Notes: generated from the letters alone by a model not told the origin. Numbered from the stretch's first letter, positions 51,499 to 62,714 are shown. The stretch is DNA of 64,000 bases from an uncultured Dehalococcoidia bacterium (GCA_951812395.1 CATOSD010000002.1:186001-250000), one strand, 5' to 3'. Program-made: numbers and translations.

Positions 51499-54400
51499 TC
51501 AGCCCGACGTTTCGTCGGTCTCCGATTCGCCCGCCTCGAACAGGAAACCCCGTATCGCCTCCTGGTAGCGCTGGTACAGGAACCCGCCCGCCAGCAGTAG
51601 CGCGCCCAGGCACAGGAACGCCGCCACGCGGTAGCCCTGCTCCAGCGCGAAAGAGTCGAATAGGAACAGCTTCACCACCGGTAGCGCGAGCATCCCCAGG
51701 CTCGCTATTCGCACCGCCCGCAGTCGTCGCAGCACACCCACGGCCAGCGCCGCGCTCGCGTACACCGCCAGCACGAGGCTGACCGCCAGGCTCTTGGCAT
51801 AGAACTCCGCGTCGCCTGACACCTCGATAACGCCGCTGTCCACCAGCGCGAACGCCTCCGCCCACAGTATCCACAAGGTGAGGAAGCTCGCGGCTGCCAG
51901 CACAGAGGGGACCATAAAGACGTGCTTGCGCTCCAGGGGATCGTCCGGGCGCCCGCGCATGATCACGGCCGCGGCATAGAGCGCGGCAATGCCGCAGGCG
52001 AACGCCAGCATGCGCCCGTTGAGAAACGCCCTGAAGTCGTCCGTATCGATGGCAGTTTCCACTCCCACCAGGCGCACCGCCACCAACGCGAGCAGCGCGC
52101 AGCCGGACCATCGCATCTCCCACAGTCCCCACACGCGCCACAACGATAGCATGGCCAGCGCCTGGGCGCTCCACGCTATCGGCAGCCACGTGCTGCCAAG
52201 TTGCGTCGCGAACAGTGCCGCGAGCATCACGTTGCCACCCGCGATCACAAACGGAAACTCGGCCTGTTCTTCCGTACGCAGCGATTTCCTGCCTCGCCAT
52301 AGCACGTATGCGGCGGTGAAGAGCGCCGCGGCCGCAATCGCGAAAGTCAGTGCGTAGAGGTTGGCGAACGGCGTTAAGTCCTCCTCTAGCGACATCGGCA
52401 GGCCGACCATGAATAGTCTCAGCGCACCAAGAGCTAGCGCCAGCAGTCCCAGCAGCCGCGCTGACAGCCCTCCGAACACCAACGACAGTGCGACGAGCGC
52501 CGCGCCCTGCACCGCCCACGCTGCGCCAAACCATGGGTCGTCTAGCTGTGTCGCGAACAGCGCGCCCAGCAGTACGTTGGCCCCCGCGAATACCACCGGG
52601 AATGCCACGCTCTCTTGCTTGTACAGCGCCTTTCTGTTGCGCCATTGTATGTATGCGGCGGCGAAGAATGCCGCGGCCGCGATCGCGAAAGTCAGCGCGT
52701 AGAAGTTGACAAAGGGCGTTAAGTCCTCCTCCAGCGACATTGGAAGTCCGACAGCCAGCAGCCACAATGCGCTCAGGGTGAGCGCCAGCAGTCCAAGCAG
52801 CCGAGCGGACAGTCCTCCGAACACCAACGACAGTGCGACGAGCGCCGCTCCCTGCACTCCCCATGCCGCGCCGAACCACGGACTGTCGAACTGTGTCGCG
52901 AACAAGGCGCCCAGCAGCACGTTGGCTCCCGCGAACACCAGCGGGAACTCCACGTTTTCTTCCGAGTGCAGGGCGTCGCTGTTACGCCGCAGCACATATG
53001 CGGCGGCGAAGAAGGCCGCGGCCGCGATTGCGAAAGTCAGCGCGTAGAAGTTTGTGAACGGCGTTACGTCCTCTTCCAGCGACATCGGAATGCCGACGGC
53101 CAGCAGCCACAACGCGCCCAGGGAAAGCGCCAGCAACCCCAACAGCCGAACAGGTATCCCCCCGATCACGAATGACAGTGCGACGAGCGCCGCGCCCTGC
53201 ACTACCCATGCCGCGCCGAACCATGGGCTGTCGAGCTGAGTCGCGAACAGCGCTGCCAACAGTACGTTGGCCCCGGCAAACACCGCCGCGAACGCTGCGC
53301 CTTCCCGTGGGTGCAAGGCCCCCTTGTAGCGCCATACCACATATGCGGCGACGTAAAATGTCGCGGCTGCAATCGCAAACGTCAACGTGTAAACATTCGC
53401 GAAAGGCTCCAGATTCACAGACAGCGCCTCGGGCGTGTCTACGCTTAGCAGCCACAGCAGGCTCAACAGAAGCTCGGCGTATCCTGCCAGGCGGGTCGGG
53501 ATGCGGCCGAATCTGAATGAAAGCGCTACGAGCACCGCGCCCTGCGCTCCCCACGCCGCGCCGAAGTACGGCCCTTCGAGCTGGACGGGCACGGCCGCCG
53601 CAAGCAGCACGACAGCGATTCCGAACGACATCAGCGCCAGGTAGTACTGCTCCCGGCCTCGCCACAGGGCTAGCGCGCCAAGCAACACGTAGAACGCCGC
53701 CAACGAGACAGTGAACAGCCCCATCCATTCCCGGTATTCGTCCCACATCAGCGCAAAACTGAGACCGGCGAAGGCAACCGCGTTGAGCACCATTATCGAA
53801 TGGTCGAATGCCTGCGGCACCCTACGCCAGAGCACGTGATAGAGCATCGTCGAGCCAACGAACGTTAGGAAGATGGCTGTCAGCAGGGCCTGCGCGATTC
53901 CGATTTCGACTAAGTCTTCCGCGTAGTCTAGCCACGCCATGAACGACGCCAGCGACGCAAGGAGCGCGAGCAGCGTGAACCACCGCCAGTTGCGCAACGT
54001 GGACAGCGCGAGCACGCCCACGTTGACCAGCACAACGTAGACCATCACGTCATAACTGGCCCCCCTGCTCGCTATGCCTGTGCCGGCCTGCTCGCCGAAC
54101 TGTCCTATCAGCAGCGGCGCGAGGTAGGCGCCCACTATGCCCAGTATCGCGAGCGAAGTAGATTCGTGCCGCACGGCGAGCGTGGCGGCGGCAACGCTCG
54201 TGACTGCCAACACGCCAATTGCCGGGTAGATGCCGATGAGCTGGTAGAAAGCGTAGGCCGAGAACACCGACAGGTAGACGATGGCGACTCCACCGCCCGC
54301 GAGCGCCTGCGCGTAGACGGGATAGCGACGTCGCCAGTACTCCCCGCCGCCAACCAAGGCCAGCCCTCCCACAACTCCCATCCCGATGCGCGCTTCCTCC

Positions 54401-55092
54401 CCGATCCACTCGTTGTCAAACGCCAGCTTCAGAAAGAAGCCCGTGCCGATGATGAGTGCAAGCGCGCCAATTCGTGCGAGCCAGTTGCCGCCGAGAATGA
54501 TCTCCCAGTCGACAGCGCTGACGACGCCGCGCAGTTGGGCGCCGGCCTCCGACGCAACGCTCGGTCCGGCTGCCAGCGTAGATTGTGGTCGACGTGCCGG
54601 CTGCGCCCGTGGCCCGGCGGACGACGTCGCCCCTGTCGAGGCGTCAGCCGGCCGCAACGGCTCAGCGCGTCGCCCGCCGGGCGCCGCGGGTCCGGGCGCC
54701 TGACCAGATGGTTGCGCCGACCCGGTGGGGCGCTCGCCGGGAGGCGCCGGTCTGGCTGGCTGTCCCGCGGGTCGCTCCGCCCTGGCCGCCTGGCCTGTCG
54801 GCCGCACCGCCCGCGTTCGCCGCTCGCCGGGTGGCGTCGCGCCGGTGGCCTCCGGTCCGCGCGCCGGCGCCGCCCGCGGACGGCCTGGCCGCGTTCTCAG
54901 CCCATACTCCGCCATGACTCGCCGCAGCTCGGCCACCTCGGCGCTAAGCCGGCGGACGTCCGCCCTCAGCGCCTCCATCGCGTCGTCCGTGTCGGTCTCT
55001 TCAGCGGACGGCTCAGCCTCCAGCGCGGAACCGCAGTTGATGCAAGACTTGTGACCGTCCGCGTTGTCCCAGCCGCACTCGGCGCAGCGCAC
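51499..55092 (-). CDS. DUF2339 family multi-spanning membrane protein
   Basis: The 1197-residue protein begins with a zinc-ribbon (RCAECGWDN..SCINCG), then a short coiled coil (MEALRADVRRLSAEVAELRR), then a Pro/Ala/Arg-rich disordered stretch of about 110 residues. From about residue 175 it contains many transmembrane segments. Residues about 540-1010 hold four tandem units of about 115 residues, each ending in FAGANVLLGALFATQ..PWFGAAW..QGAALVALS. DUF2339 proteins have no established function. The GTG at 55092 follows GGAGGT; a longer frame upstream lacks support. Confidence 0.85.
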   Translation of the reverse strand: MRCAECGWDNADGHKSCINCGSALEAEPSAEETDTDDAMEALRADVRRLSAEVAELRRVMAEYGLRTRPGRPRAAPARGPEATGATPPGERRTRAVRPTGQAARAERPAGQPARPAPPGERPTGSAQPSGQAPGPAAPGGRRAEPLRPADASTGATSSAGPRAQPARRPQSTLAAGPSVASEAGAQLRGVVSAVDWEIILGGNWLARIGALALIIGTGFFLKLAFDNEWIGEEARIGMGVVGGLALVGGGEYWRRRYPVYAQALAGGGVAIVYLSVFSAYAFYQLIGIYPAIGVLAVTSVAAATLAVRHESTSLAILGIVGAYLAPLLIGQFGEQAGTGIASRGASYDVMVYVVLVNVGVLALSTLRNWRWFTLLALLASLASFMAWLDYAEDLVEIGIAQALLTAIFLTFVGSTMLYHVLWRRVPQAFDHSIMVLNAVAFAGLSFALMWDEYREWMGLFTVSLAAFYVLLGALALWRGREQYYLALMSFGIAVVLLAAAVPVQLEGPYFGAAWGAQGAVLVALSFRFGRIPTRLAGYAELLLSLLWLLSVDTPEALSVNLEPFANVYTLTFAIAAATFYVAAYVVWRYKGALHPREGAAFAAVFAGANVLLAALFATQLDSPWFGAAWVVQGAALVALSFVIGGIPVRLLGLLALSLGALWLLAVGIPMSLEEDVTPFTNFYALTFAIAAAAFFAAAYVLRRNSDALHSEENVEFPLVFAGANVLLGALFATQFDSPWFGAAWGVQGAALVALSLVFGGLSARLLGLLALTLSALWLLAVGLPMSLEEDLTPFVNFYALTFAIAAAAFFAAAYIQWRNRKALYKQESVAFPVVFAGANVLLGALFATQLDDPWFGAAWAVQGAALVALSLVFGGLSARLLGLLALALGALRLFMVGLPMSLEEDLTPFANLYALTFAIAAAALFTAAYVLWRGRKSLRTEEQAEFPFVIAGGNVMLAALFATQLGSTWLPIAWSAQALAMLSLWRVWGLWEMRWSGCALLALVAVRLVGVETAIDTDDFRAFLNGRMLAFACGIAALYAAAVIMRGRPDDPLERKHVFMVPSVLAAASFLTLWILWAEAFALVDSGVIEVSGDAEFYAKSLAVSLVLAVYASAALAVGVLRRLRAVRIASLGMLALPVVKLFLFDSFALEQGYRVAAFLCLGALLLAGGFLYQRYQEAIRGFLFEAGESETDETSG
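52360..53420 (-). repeat. Intragenic tandem repeats of about 346 bp
   Basis: Inside the DUF2339 gene, units of about 345-348 bp recur with phase kept at roughly 52361, 52706 and 53054, plus a more diverged unit to the right. Each encodes a membrane module of about 115 residues. The middle units are most alike, pointing to stepwise duplication. Confidence 0.8.
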
Positions 55093-55317
55093 CCGCGCAC
55101 CTCCTATGGACAGAAGTGGGGCAACGATACCACGCCGCTGCCCACTACGCCATTCCCGGTCGCCAATGGCCCCAGCGTGCGCAAAAAGTGTTATCATCTC
55201 TTGCACGGTCCGCCCCGGCGTTCGATTGTGCCCGGGCGCTCCCCGTCCCGGTGGGGGCCGCGGGCCGGCGACCCTGTGCCGCCAGCGATTAGCTGGTCGC
55301 GGACTGCCCGGAGGCCC

Positions 55318-56679
55318 ATGCCCCTAATACTCAAGCTCTACCACTGGCGGCCCCGCACGCCCTTCTACTACGGCTGGCTCGTGCTGGGCGCCGCATCCTT
55401 TGCCACTATAGGCGCCACGGGCGTCGCACAGGTGGTGCTCGGCGGCATACAGGATCTGATATTCGAGGACATGGGCTGGGACCGCAGCACCGTCGCATAC
55501 GCCGTAACCGCCGGCACCTGGATTGGCGGCGGCATATCGCCGTTCGTCGGCAGGCTCGCCGACCGCTACGGCTCTCGCTGGATGATGTCGGCCGCGTCGC
55601 TCCTCACGGGCGTGTGTCTGTTCGCCGCAGCGGGCGCCGGCGGTGTGGTCCAGTTTTCCATCGGGTACATCATCGCGCGCGGCCTGGGCAACACCATCCT
55701 CATATCGGTGGTTCCGCGAACGCTCGCCGTCAACTTCTTCCAGCGGCGGCGAAACTTCGCGATCGGCCTCATCAGCATGGCTCGCCCCGTCGCGGGCGCC
55801 GGCAACATCCAGTTTTTCGCCCTCATGGCAAGGGCGGGCTACTCCTGGCGCGTCGGGTATCGATCCCTCGGCGTGTTCGCGCTGGTGTTCACCCTGCCGC
55901 TGCTACTGATACTTCGGCGCCGCCCCGAGGACATCGGCATGCTCCCGGACGGCGCAACCGCGCCACGCGCGTCGAATCCTCGGACCGCGCGTACGAGCGA
56001 GGGCGCCCGGCGCGCAGCCGGCGACAGCGAGCGTAGCTGGCGCGTGGGGCAGGCGGCACGCACATTCCCGTTCTGGGCAATCGTCGTGGCAGAGTCGTTC
56101 TCTATTCTCACCTCCGGCGCGCTCGGCTACCAGATAGTGCCCTACCTGCTGGACTCTGGCGTGCCGCGGCCGCAGGCGGCGCTCGCCCTCAGCATATCGT
56201 CGTTGCTGGGCGCGTTCGCCAACCCCGCGTGGGGACTCCTCTCGGACAAATACTCGCCGCGCATGCTGGCCATGGCCGTGCTGGTGCTGGCGCTCGCGGC
56301 CACAGTGCTGCTGCTGGCGATCGAGCTGGAATGGCTGGCCGGGCTCGGCGTGAGCGCGAGAAGCCACGGCGCTCTCGTCGTGGTGATCTGGGGCGCCGCT
56401 TCCGGTGGCGTCGGCATACTCGGCAGCATGATGCTGGCGCAGTACTTCGGCAGGGCGCACTACGGCTCGATTCTCGGGCTCGTCGGGCTGTTCCAGACCG
56501 CATCGCTAGGCGCCGGCCCTTCGTTCAGCGCGGTGCTTTATCGACTCACCGGAGGACAGCAGACGGCGCTGTTCGCTTTCGGCTCGTTCGCCTACACGCT
56601 GGCAACGTTCCTGATGTACGCCGCGCGCAGACCCCGCACACCGCGTGAGCTCGCGCGGCAACACGGCGGCGCTGTTTAG
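55318..56679 (+). CDS. MFS transporter
   Basis: The 453-residue protein has about twelve transmembrane segments. The N-terminus FYYGWLVLGAASFATIG and the loop GRLADRYGSRWMM match the MFS oxalate/monocarboxylate-like branch. A soluble Arg-rich loop near residue 225 separates the two halves. The ATG at 55318 is preceded by GGAGG at unusually short spacing (3 nt). A long open frame extending upstream to 54166 is an antisense shadow of the DUF2339 gene. It lies 25 nt before the FAD oxidoreductase gene and may import that enzyme's substrate. Confidence 0.87.
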   Translation: MPLILKLYHWRPRTPFYYGWLVLGAASFATIGATGVAQVVLGGIQDLIFEDMGWDRSTVAYAVTAGTWIGGGISPFVGRLADRYGSRWMMSAASLLTGVCLFAAAGAGGVVQFSIGYIIARGLGNTILISVVPRTLAVNFFQRRRNFAIGLISMARPVAGAGNIQFFALMARAGYSWRVGYRSLGVFALVFTLPLLLILRRRPEDIGMLPDGATAPRASNPRTARTSEGARRAAGDSERSWRVGQAARTFPFWAIVVAESFSILTSGALGYQIVPYLLDSGVPRPQAALALSISSLLGAFANPAWGLLSDKYSPRMLAMAVLVLALAATVLLLAIELEWLAGLGVSARSHGALVVVIWGAASGGVGILGSMMLAQYFGRAHYGSILGLVGLFQTASLGAGPSFSAVLYRLTGGQQTALFAFGSFAYTLATFLMYAARRPRTPRELARQHGGAV

Positions 56680-56704
56680 ACCACACCTGCACAGGAGGCT
56701 CGAC

Positions 56705-57817
56705 ATGACAGATTCTTCAGAGGTGGTTGTAATCGGCGGAGGCGCGGCGGGCTGCGCGGCCGCCCTCTATCTCGCCGAGTCCGGCATCCGCACGACCGTC
56801 GTCGAGCGCCAGGGAGTTGCGTCGTATGCCTCCGGCTACTCCGCCGGCGGCCTAAACCCTCTACAGGGCGCGGGCATACCCGGCCCGCTTGCGCCTATGG
56901 CGTGGGAATCCTTCCGGATGCACCTGGAGTTGTGGCAAAGGCTGGAGGAGGCTTCCGGCGTCGATTTCCACGCCCGCCGCATCGGTTCCGTGGACGTCGC
57001 CTTCGACGAGGATGAGTTCGCCCGCTTTGAGGAGACGCGACCGCTCTTCGAGGCCGCCGACGGCTTCTCGGCGCAGTGGGTGGACGCACCCGAGCTGCTC
57101 CGCGCGGAGCCGCGGCTGGCTGGCGATGCGCTCGGTGGCCTGCGGCTGTTCGGCAACGCCGCGCTCGACAGCAGCCTCTTCACCCAGGCGCTGCGCCGCG
57201 CCGCCGAGTCGCTCGGCGCGACCGTGCGCCACGCCGGCGTCACCGCGCTGCAGGCGCGCGGCGGTTCGGTAGAGGGTGTGGTTCTGGACGACGGGCGGAT
57301 CGCGTGCGACACGGTCGTCGTCGCCACCGGCCCCTGGAGCGCCGACGCCGAGCGTTGGCTGGGCGTGCCTATTCCGGTCGTGCCGCTCAAGGGCGAGATT
57401 CTGCGCCTACGACCGCCGGGCGGACCGCTCGCCCACGACTGGGCCGGGGCGGGCGTGTCGCTGAACGACAGGGCAGGGGGTCTCGCGTGGGTGGGCGCAA
57501 CCGAGCAGAGCAAGGGCTGGGACGTCCGGCCCAGCGAGTGGGCGCGGCAAAAGCTGTCCGCCGGGGCCGCGCGGCTGATGCCCTCGTTCGCCGGCGCCGA
57601 GCTGGTGCTCCACACCGCCTGCCTACGCCCCGTCACGCCGGACTGGCTGCCGATATTGGGCAGGGTTCCCGGCTGGGACAACGCCTACCTGGCGACCGGA
57701 GCGGGCAAGAAGGGCATACTCCTTGCGCCCGCCATGGGTCGCGCCGTCGCCGACTTGGTCGCGGGCAGAACGCCGTCGCTCGACCTGTCGCCATTCGCGC
57801 CGGAGCGGTTCGCGTAG
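56705..57817 (+). CDS. FAD-dependent amino-acid-oxidase-like (DAO family) oxidoreductase
   Basis: The 370-residue protein has the DAO fold. The dinucleotide motif VVVIGGGAAGCAAALYLAE starts near residue 7, and the later TAC..PVTPDWLPILGRVPGW and ATGAGKKGILLAPAMG complete the FAD site. Relatives include glycine and sarcosine oxidases and D-amino-acid dehydrogenases; the substrate is open. The ATG at 56705 has AGGAGG 7 nt upstream. It ends 6 nt before the stop of the convergent S9 peptidase gene. Confidence 0.9.
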   Translation: MTDSSEVVVIGGGAAGCAAALYLAESGIRTTVVERQGVASYASGYSAGGLNPLQGAGIPGPLAPMAWESFRMHLELWQRLEEASGVDFHARRIGSVDVAFDEDEFARFEETRPLFEAADGFSAQWVDAPELLRAEPRLAGDALGGLRLFGNAALDSSLFTQALRRAAESLGATVRHAGVTALQARGGSVEGVVLDDGRIACDTVVVATGPWSADAERWLGVPIPVVPLKGEILRLRPPGGPLAHDWAGAGVSLNDRAGGLAWVGATEQSKGWDVRPSEWARQKLSAGAARLMPSFAGAELVLHTACLRPVTPDWLPILGRVPGWDNAYLATGAGKKGILLAPAMGRAVADLVAGRTPSLDLSPFAPERFA

Positions 57818-57823
57818 AGCCCC

Positions 57824-59776
57824 CTATTCCCCCATGTGCCGCTCGTACCACTCCAGCGTGCGCTCGAACCACTCCTCGCGCATCTTGGGGTGGCCGGTGC
57901 GGAAGAAGCCGTGCGAGCCCGACGGGAATCTGACGAACTCCACCTCTTTGCCCAGCCGCTTGAGCGCCACGAAGTATTGCTCGCTCTGCTCCATCGGGCA
58001 GCGCAGGTCGTCCTCGCTGTGCATGAGCAGCACCGGCGTCTCCACGTTGGGCGCGTAGGTGAGAGGGGAGTGCTTGAAGTAGGTGTCGAGTATGTCCTTT
58101 CTCATGCCGCCCATGTTGGCCTCCATGAACCACACGCCGATGTCGGATGTCCCGTAGAAGCTGGAGTGATTCGTCACCGGCGCGCCCACGATTGCCGCGG
58201 CGAACCGGTCAGTGTGTCCCACAACCCAACTGGTCATGTAGCCGCCGTAGCTGTATCCCTGTACGCCCATACGAGACGTGTCGACGTAGGGGCGTGACGA
58301 CACCTCGTCCACGACCCCCATGATGTCCAGGTAGTCCTCGCCGCCCCAGTCCTCCTGCACGGCCGCCATGAAGTCCACGCCGTAAGTCGACGAGCCCCTG
58401 GGATTGACGGTGAGCACGATGTAGCCCGCCGTGGCCAAAGTCTGCTGGCGCAGGTCGAACGCGTGGTAGAACGCGCCGTGAGGCCCGCCGTGAATGTCCA
58501 CGACCAGCGGGTAGCGTCCGGAAGGGTCGAAGTCGGGCGGGAACCAGAGCCAACCGTGCACCTCGTATCCCTCGCGCTCGATGGAGAGCCGCTCAACGCC
58601 AGCCGGCGGGTGTCCGGCAAAATACCCCACGTCGTAGGATGTCAACGCCTTCTGCGCGCCGCCGCCCGTGTCGAGCAGCCGCAGCTCGTCCAGCGACGTT
58701 GGCGAGTTCGCGGACACCACCGCGCGCCCTGCCTGCGAATCGAACGCCGCCGCGTTGTACTGCGCGCCGCCTCCAGCCAACACGCGGTGCCCCTCGCCGG
58801 TGACCGGCGCCTCGCAGATGTAGGACTCGCCGTGCGAGTCGCCGAGGAACACGATCCTGCCGTCGTCGGTCCACACCATCTCGGGCGAGGCCGACGTGGG
58901 GGGGCCACCCGCCTTTAGAGTTAGCGTACCGTCGGTGATGCGCCTGGGCGCGGCGCCGGCCTCCAGGACGTACAGCATCCCGCCGTTGGATGCGGCCAGC
59001 TTCTCGTTCTCCGAGCCTACGGTGACGATGCTCTCGCCGTCGGGCGACCACGCCGCGCCGCCGACGAACGCCAGGCCATCGGACCAGCACTCCACCGCGC
59101 CGCCGCCCGCTGGCACGACGTAGATCTCGGTGAAGCTGCGTATGTCCCTGTCCTCGCGCCGGCTGGACACGAACGCGATTCTGCTGCCGTCGGGCGACCA
59201 CGCCGGCGAGCAGTCGTCACCCTCGCCGTCCACAAGCTGCCGAGCCTCGCCGCCCGCCGCGTCGATCGTGAACAGGTGCCGGAATGCGTTGCCGCGCCAG
59301 CCCACCGAGTCTGCGCGGTAGCGAATCCTTGTCACCACGCGCGCCTGCGGGTACCGCGTGTGGTCGTGGTCGTCGGACAGCCTGTCCGGGTCGACGTCAG
59401 AGACGAACGCGAGCGTCCGCGAGTCGGGCGACCAGTCGAATTCGATCACGCCGCCCGGCTCGGAGGTGAGCTTGCCCGCCTCGCCGCCGTCCGCCGGTAT
59501 CAGCCAGAGTTGCCGTCGCCCGGAGTCGTCGGGCCTCAGGAATGCGACCGTCTGGCCGTCCGGCGAGAACTGTGGGCTGGCGTCGCTGTCGCCGGAGGTG
59601 AACGCCCTCGATTCGCCGTCGGGCAACTCCCGTATCATTATGCGCGAGCGGTACTTCATCGCTTCCCGGTCGACGCACGTCTCCACGAACACCAGCCGGC
59701 TGCCGTCCCGCGAAAGCCGGGGAGCCGACGCGCTCACGTGCTCGTATACGAACTCCGGCCCGATTGGCTTGCCCAT
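57824..59776 (-). CDS. S9 family prolyl-oligopeptidase-type peptidase
   Basis: The 650-residue protein has an N-terminal PD40 beta-propeller (repeats such as [14 protein letters not shown] and [12 protein letters not shown]) and a C-terminal alpha/beta hydrolase domain. The nucleophile Ser is in GYSYGGYM, the Asp in [10 protein letters not shown] and the His in PSGSHGFF. Such acylaminoacyl- or dipeptidyl-peptidase-like enzymes cleave short peptides admitted by the propeller. There is no signal peptide. It lies 29 nt downstream of the phosphotriesterase-like gene on the same strand. Confidence 0.92.
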   Translation of the reverse strand: MGKPIGPEFVYEHVSASAPRLSRDGSRLVFVETCVDREAMKYRSRIMIRELPDGESRAFTSGDSDASPQFSPDGQTVAFLRPDDSGRRQLWLIPADGGEAGKLTSEPGGVIEFDWSPDSRTLAFVSDVDPDRLSDDHDHTRYPQARVVTRIRYRADSVGWRGNAFRHLFTIDAAGGEARQLVDGEGDDCSPAWSPDGSRIAFVSSRREDRDIRSFTEIYVVPAGGGAVECWSDGLAFVGGAAWSPDGESIVTVGSENEKLAASNGGMLYVLEAGAAPRRITDGTLTLKAGGPPTSASPEMVWTDDGRIVFLGDSHGESYICEAPVTGEGHRVLAGGGAQYNAAAFDSQAGRAVVSANSPTSLDELRLLDTGGGAQKALTSYDVGYFAGHPPAGVERLSIEREGYEVHGWLWFPPDFDPSGRYPLVVDIHGGPHGAFYHAFDLRQQTLATAGYIVLTVNPRGSSTYGVDFMAAVQEDWGGEDYLDIMGVVDEVSSRPYVDTSRMGVQGYSYGGYMTSWVVGHTDRFAAAIVGAPVTNHSSFYGTSDIGVWFMEANMGGMRKDILDTYFKHSPLTYAPNVETPVLLMHSEDDLRCPMEQSEQYFVALKRLGKEVEFVRFPSGSHGFFRTGHPKMREEWFERTLEWYERHMGE

Positions 59777-59805
59777 AGCTGTCCTCCTGCTCGGCGTTAT
59801 GTTGG

Positions 59806-60879
59806 CTACTGGCGGGGCGAAGGCGCGGTGAACGTCATCACCCTGGCCGGGTTGTCCACCAGTATCTTGCGAATCGCCTCGTCGCTGAATCCGCGCTGCC
59901 TCATCCGCGGCACGATGTGGCTGAGGATGTAGAAGTAGCCGTGCCCGCCGTACACCGTCAGCCTGTCCTTCGAGTCGATGTCGTGGGCGACGACGATCTT
60001 GTCCTCGTAGCCCTCCGCCGCGATCCAGCTAATGTCGTCCATGCGCTTGGCGTCGCCCGGCATGTCGATGCCGGTGTTCGCGCCGTAGTAAGACTCCTCC
60101 TTGCCGAACAGGTCCCACTCCAGGTAGATGCCGCTCTCGGCCATGCTCCTGAGCGTGGACTTCTCGAACACCGTGCGATCCAGGTGACCGATGATGGTGC
60201 GCCCCAGGTCTGCCCCGACCTCGCTCAGCACCTCGATTATCTCCAGCGGCGCGTGTTCGTTGCGCCCCGGGTGGATGAGCAGCGGCGCGCCCGTGATTCG
60301 CTGCGCCCTGCCGGACGCGCGCAGCACCTTGCGCTCGTTGTCCGTGAGCGGCCAGGTGCAGCCCACCTCGCCGATGACGCCGGACTTTATCCCCGTGCCG
60401 TCCACGCCGTCCACGATGTCCTGGACTATCTTCTCCACCAGCTCCGACTCGTCGCGCTCGCTCATGTCCGCCGGGTGCGCGGCATCGACGTAAAATGAGC
60501 CGCCCATGACGATCTTGACGCCGGTGGCCCTGGAGATGCGCGCCAGCCCCACCGGATCGCGTCCTATGCCCATGCTGGACGGCTCGACGATGGTGCCGCC
60601 GCCGTACTGCTTGAACAGGTTCGCCTCGTCGATTGCCGTATCGACGTCCTCCAGGCCGGACACCGCCGCGACTCGCCCGAAGTGGTACTTGCGGTATGCC
60701 AGCGACTCCAGTGACACCGGCGCGTCGTACAGGTGGCGCGCGCTCGCCTCCGCGGGCCGGTCCACCATGTGGTCTGTGGACACCAGCAGGTGGTCGTGCG
60801 TGAATGTCACGCCCATCTCGCCGGGGTCGACGAGACCCAGCACTGTTTGCACCTTGCCCTCGATGTTGAATCCGGCCAT
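59806..60879 (-). CDS. Phosphotriesterase family hydrolase
   Basis: The 357-residue TIM-barrel protein matches the phosphotriesterase/PHP-like family. Metal ligands are in FTHDHLL (HxH), LLIHPGR, IIGHLDR and the Asp in VAHDIDSK. The bridging residue position reads VIGEVG, with Glu rather than the carboxylated Lys of true phosphotriesterase, as in PTE-homology proteins. Natural substrates of such members are often lactones or unknown. It probably shares a transcript with the S9 peptidase. Confidence 0.9.
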   Translation of the reverse strand: MAGFNIEGKVQTVLGLVDPGEMGVTFTHDHLLVSTDHMVDRPAEASARHLYDAPVSLESLAYRKYHFGRVAAVSGLEDVDTAIDEANLFKQYGGGTIVEPSSMGIGRDPVGLARISRATGVKIVMGGSFYVDAAHPADMSERDESELVEKIVQDIVDGVDGTGIKSGVIGEVGCTWPLTDNERKVLRASGRAQRITGAPLLIHPGRNEHAPLEIIEVLSEVGADLGRTIIGHLDRTVFEKSTLRSMAESGIYLEWDLFGKEESYYGANTGIDMPGDAKRMDDISWIAAEGYEDKIVVAHDIDSKDRLTVYGGHGYFYILSHIVPRMRQRGFSDEAIRKILVDNPARVMTFTAPSPRQ

Positions 60880-60909
60880 TACATGCCTCCTATCCGGCCT
60901 GCGGCGGCG

Positions 60910-62598
60910 CTACTGCCTGTTTCGTATTCTCGCCCACCTGTCCCGCAGCGTCACCGTGCGATTGAACACCGGCGACCCGGGACTGGAGTCCTCCGTGTCC
61001 ACACAGAAGTAGCCCTGCCGCTCGAACTGGAACTTTGCGCCCGGCTCCGCCTCCGCCAGGCTCGGCTCGATGCGGCACGACTCGAGCCGCGTAAGTGAGT
61101 CCGGGTTTACGTTCAGGTCGTCCTCCGGGTCCCAGCCGGGGTCGTCCTCATTCAGGAAGAGGTGGTCGAACAGCCGAACCTCTGCGGTCACGGCGTGTTC
61201 CGCCGACACCCAGTGCAGCGTGGCCCTCACCCTCCGCCCGTCCGGGGCCGAGCCGCCCTTCGTCTCCGGATCGTACTCGCACCTCAGCTCAACCACCTCG
61301 CCGGTGGCCTCGTCCTTGACCGCCTCCAGGCACTTGAGGAAGTAGGCGTAGCGCAGCCTCACCTCTCGCCCCGGCGCAAGCCTGTAGAAGCGGCGCGGGG
61401 GATTCTCCATGAAGTCCTCCCGCTCCACGTACAGCACCCGCGAGAACGGCGCCATGCGCGTTCCGGCGCTCGGGTCTTCCGGGTTGTTCTGCGCCTCCAG
61501 GTACTCCACCTGCCCCTCCGGGTAGTTCTCGATCACCACCCGCAGCGGGTCCAGGACCGCCATCCTGCGCTCCGCCCGCACGTTCAGGTCCTCCCGCAGC
61601 GCGTGCTCGAGCTGGCTCACGTCGATCACCGAGTTGGTCTTGGCCACCCCCACCCGTTCGCAGAACGCGCGGATCGATTCCGGCGTGTAGCCCCGCCTCC
61701 GCATACCCGAGATCGTGGGCATCCGCGGATCGTTCCAGCCCGACACCTTGCCGCTTTCGACCACCCGCAACAGCCTGCGTTTGCTCAACACCGTGCGGCT
61801 GATCTGAAGCCGGGCGAACTCGATCTGCTGCGGGTGGTAAAGCTCCAGCTCCTTGAGCAGCCAGTCGTAAAGCGGGCGGTGGTCCTCAAACTCCAGCGTG
61901 CAGATCGAGTGCGTAATGCCCTCCAGCGAGTCGGAGAGGCCGTGCGCGAAGTCGTACATCGGGTACACGGACCAGTCGTCGCCCGTCCTGTGGTGCGGCG
62001 GCGTGCTCCGGATGCGGTACAGCACCGGGTCGCGCAGGTTGATGTTGGGCGAGGCCATGTCGATCTTGGCACGCAGCACGTGCGTCCCCTCCTCGAACTC
62101 GCCCGCGCGCATCCGCTCGAACAGGTACTGGCTCTCCTCGGGCGACCTGTCGCGGTAGGGACTGTCGCGCCCCGGCTCGGTCAGCGTGCCGCGGTGCTCC
62201 CTGATCTCGTCGGGAGTGAGCGAGTCTACGTAGGCCTTGCCCTTCTTGATGAGCTTCACTGCCATGTCGTAGAGCTGCTCGAAGTAGTCTGAGGCGTACA
62301 GATCCCTGTCCGACCAGTCGAACCCCAGCCACTGGATGTCGGCCTTTATTGCGTTCACGAACTCGGTGTCCTCGGTCGCCGGGTTCGTGTCGTCAAACCG
62401 CAGGTTGCACATGCCGCCGTTCTCGGCGGCTATGCCGAAGTTCAGGCAGATCGACTTGGCGTGTCCGATGTGGAGGTACCCGTTGGGCTCGGGCGGAAAC
62501 CGTGTGTGAACACGCCCGTCGTACTTGCCCGACTCGTTGTCCTCGGCGACGATTCTTCGGACGAAGTCCGATTGTGCCTCGGGTGTTTCCAAACTCAT
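60910..62598 (-). CDS. glnS: Glutaminyl-tRNA synthetase
   Basis: The 562-residue protein is a class I synthetase. The HIGH motif is in [14 protein letters not shown] and the KMSKS-equivalent is VLSKRRL. The catalytic region [11 protein letters not shown] and the two C-terminal beta-barrel anticodon domains are characteristic of GlnRS. Direct charging of tRNA-Gln means the cell need not rely only on the GatCAB amidation route. The ATG at 62598 has AGGTGA upstream. It is divergent from the patatin gene. Confidence 0.95.
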   Translation of the reverse strand: MSLETPEAQSDFVRRIVAEDNESGKYDGRVHTRFPPEPNGYLHIGHAKSICLNFGIAAENGGMCNLRFDDTNPATEDTEFVNAIKADIQWLGFDWSDRDLYASDYFEQLYDMAVKLIKKGKAYVDSLTPDEIREHRGTLTEPGRDSPYRDRSPEESQYLFERMRAGEFEEGTHVLRAKIDMASPNINLRDPVLYRIRSTPPHHRTGDDWSVYPMYDFAHGLSDSLEGITHSICTLEFEDHRPLYDWLLKELELYHPQQIEFARLQISRTVLSKRRLLRVVESGKVSGWNDPRMPTISGMRRRGYTPESIRAFCERVGVAKTNSVIDVSQLEHALREDLNVRAERRMAVLDPLRVVIENYPEGQVEYLEAQNNPEDPSAGTRMAPFSRVLYVEREDFMENPPRRFYRLAPGREVRLRYAYFLKCLEAVKDEATGEVVELRCEYDPETKGGSAPDGRRVRATLHWVSAEHAVTAEVRLFDHLFLNEDDPGWDPEDDLNVNPDSLTRLESCRIEPSLAEAEPGAKFQFERQGYFCVDTEDSSPGSPVFNRTVTLRDRWARIRNRQ

Positions 62599-62714
62599 TC
62601 GCTCACCTGGTAATGATTCGCGGCCCAAGCGGCCGCGTTGTCTGGCCCGTCCCATTCTAGGCCATTTTCATGGCCCGCGCATGTGTGTGTTAGACTGTCG
62701 CGCAGTTGAAAAGT

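Noticed and set aside
54166..56679. An 837-codon open frame on the plus strand
   Set aside because: Its first 380 codons lie antisense to the DUF2339 gene and are low-complexity Arg/Pro/Ala. Only the part from 55318 is a real MFS gene.
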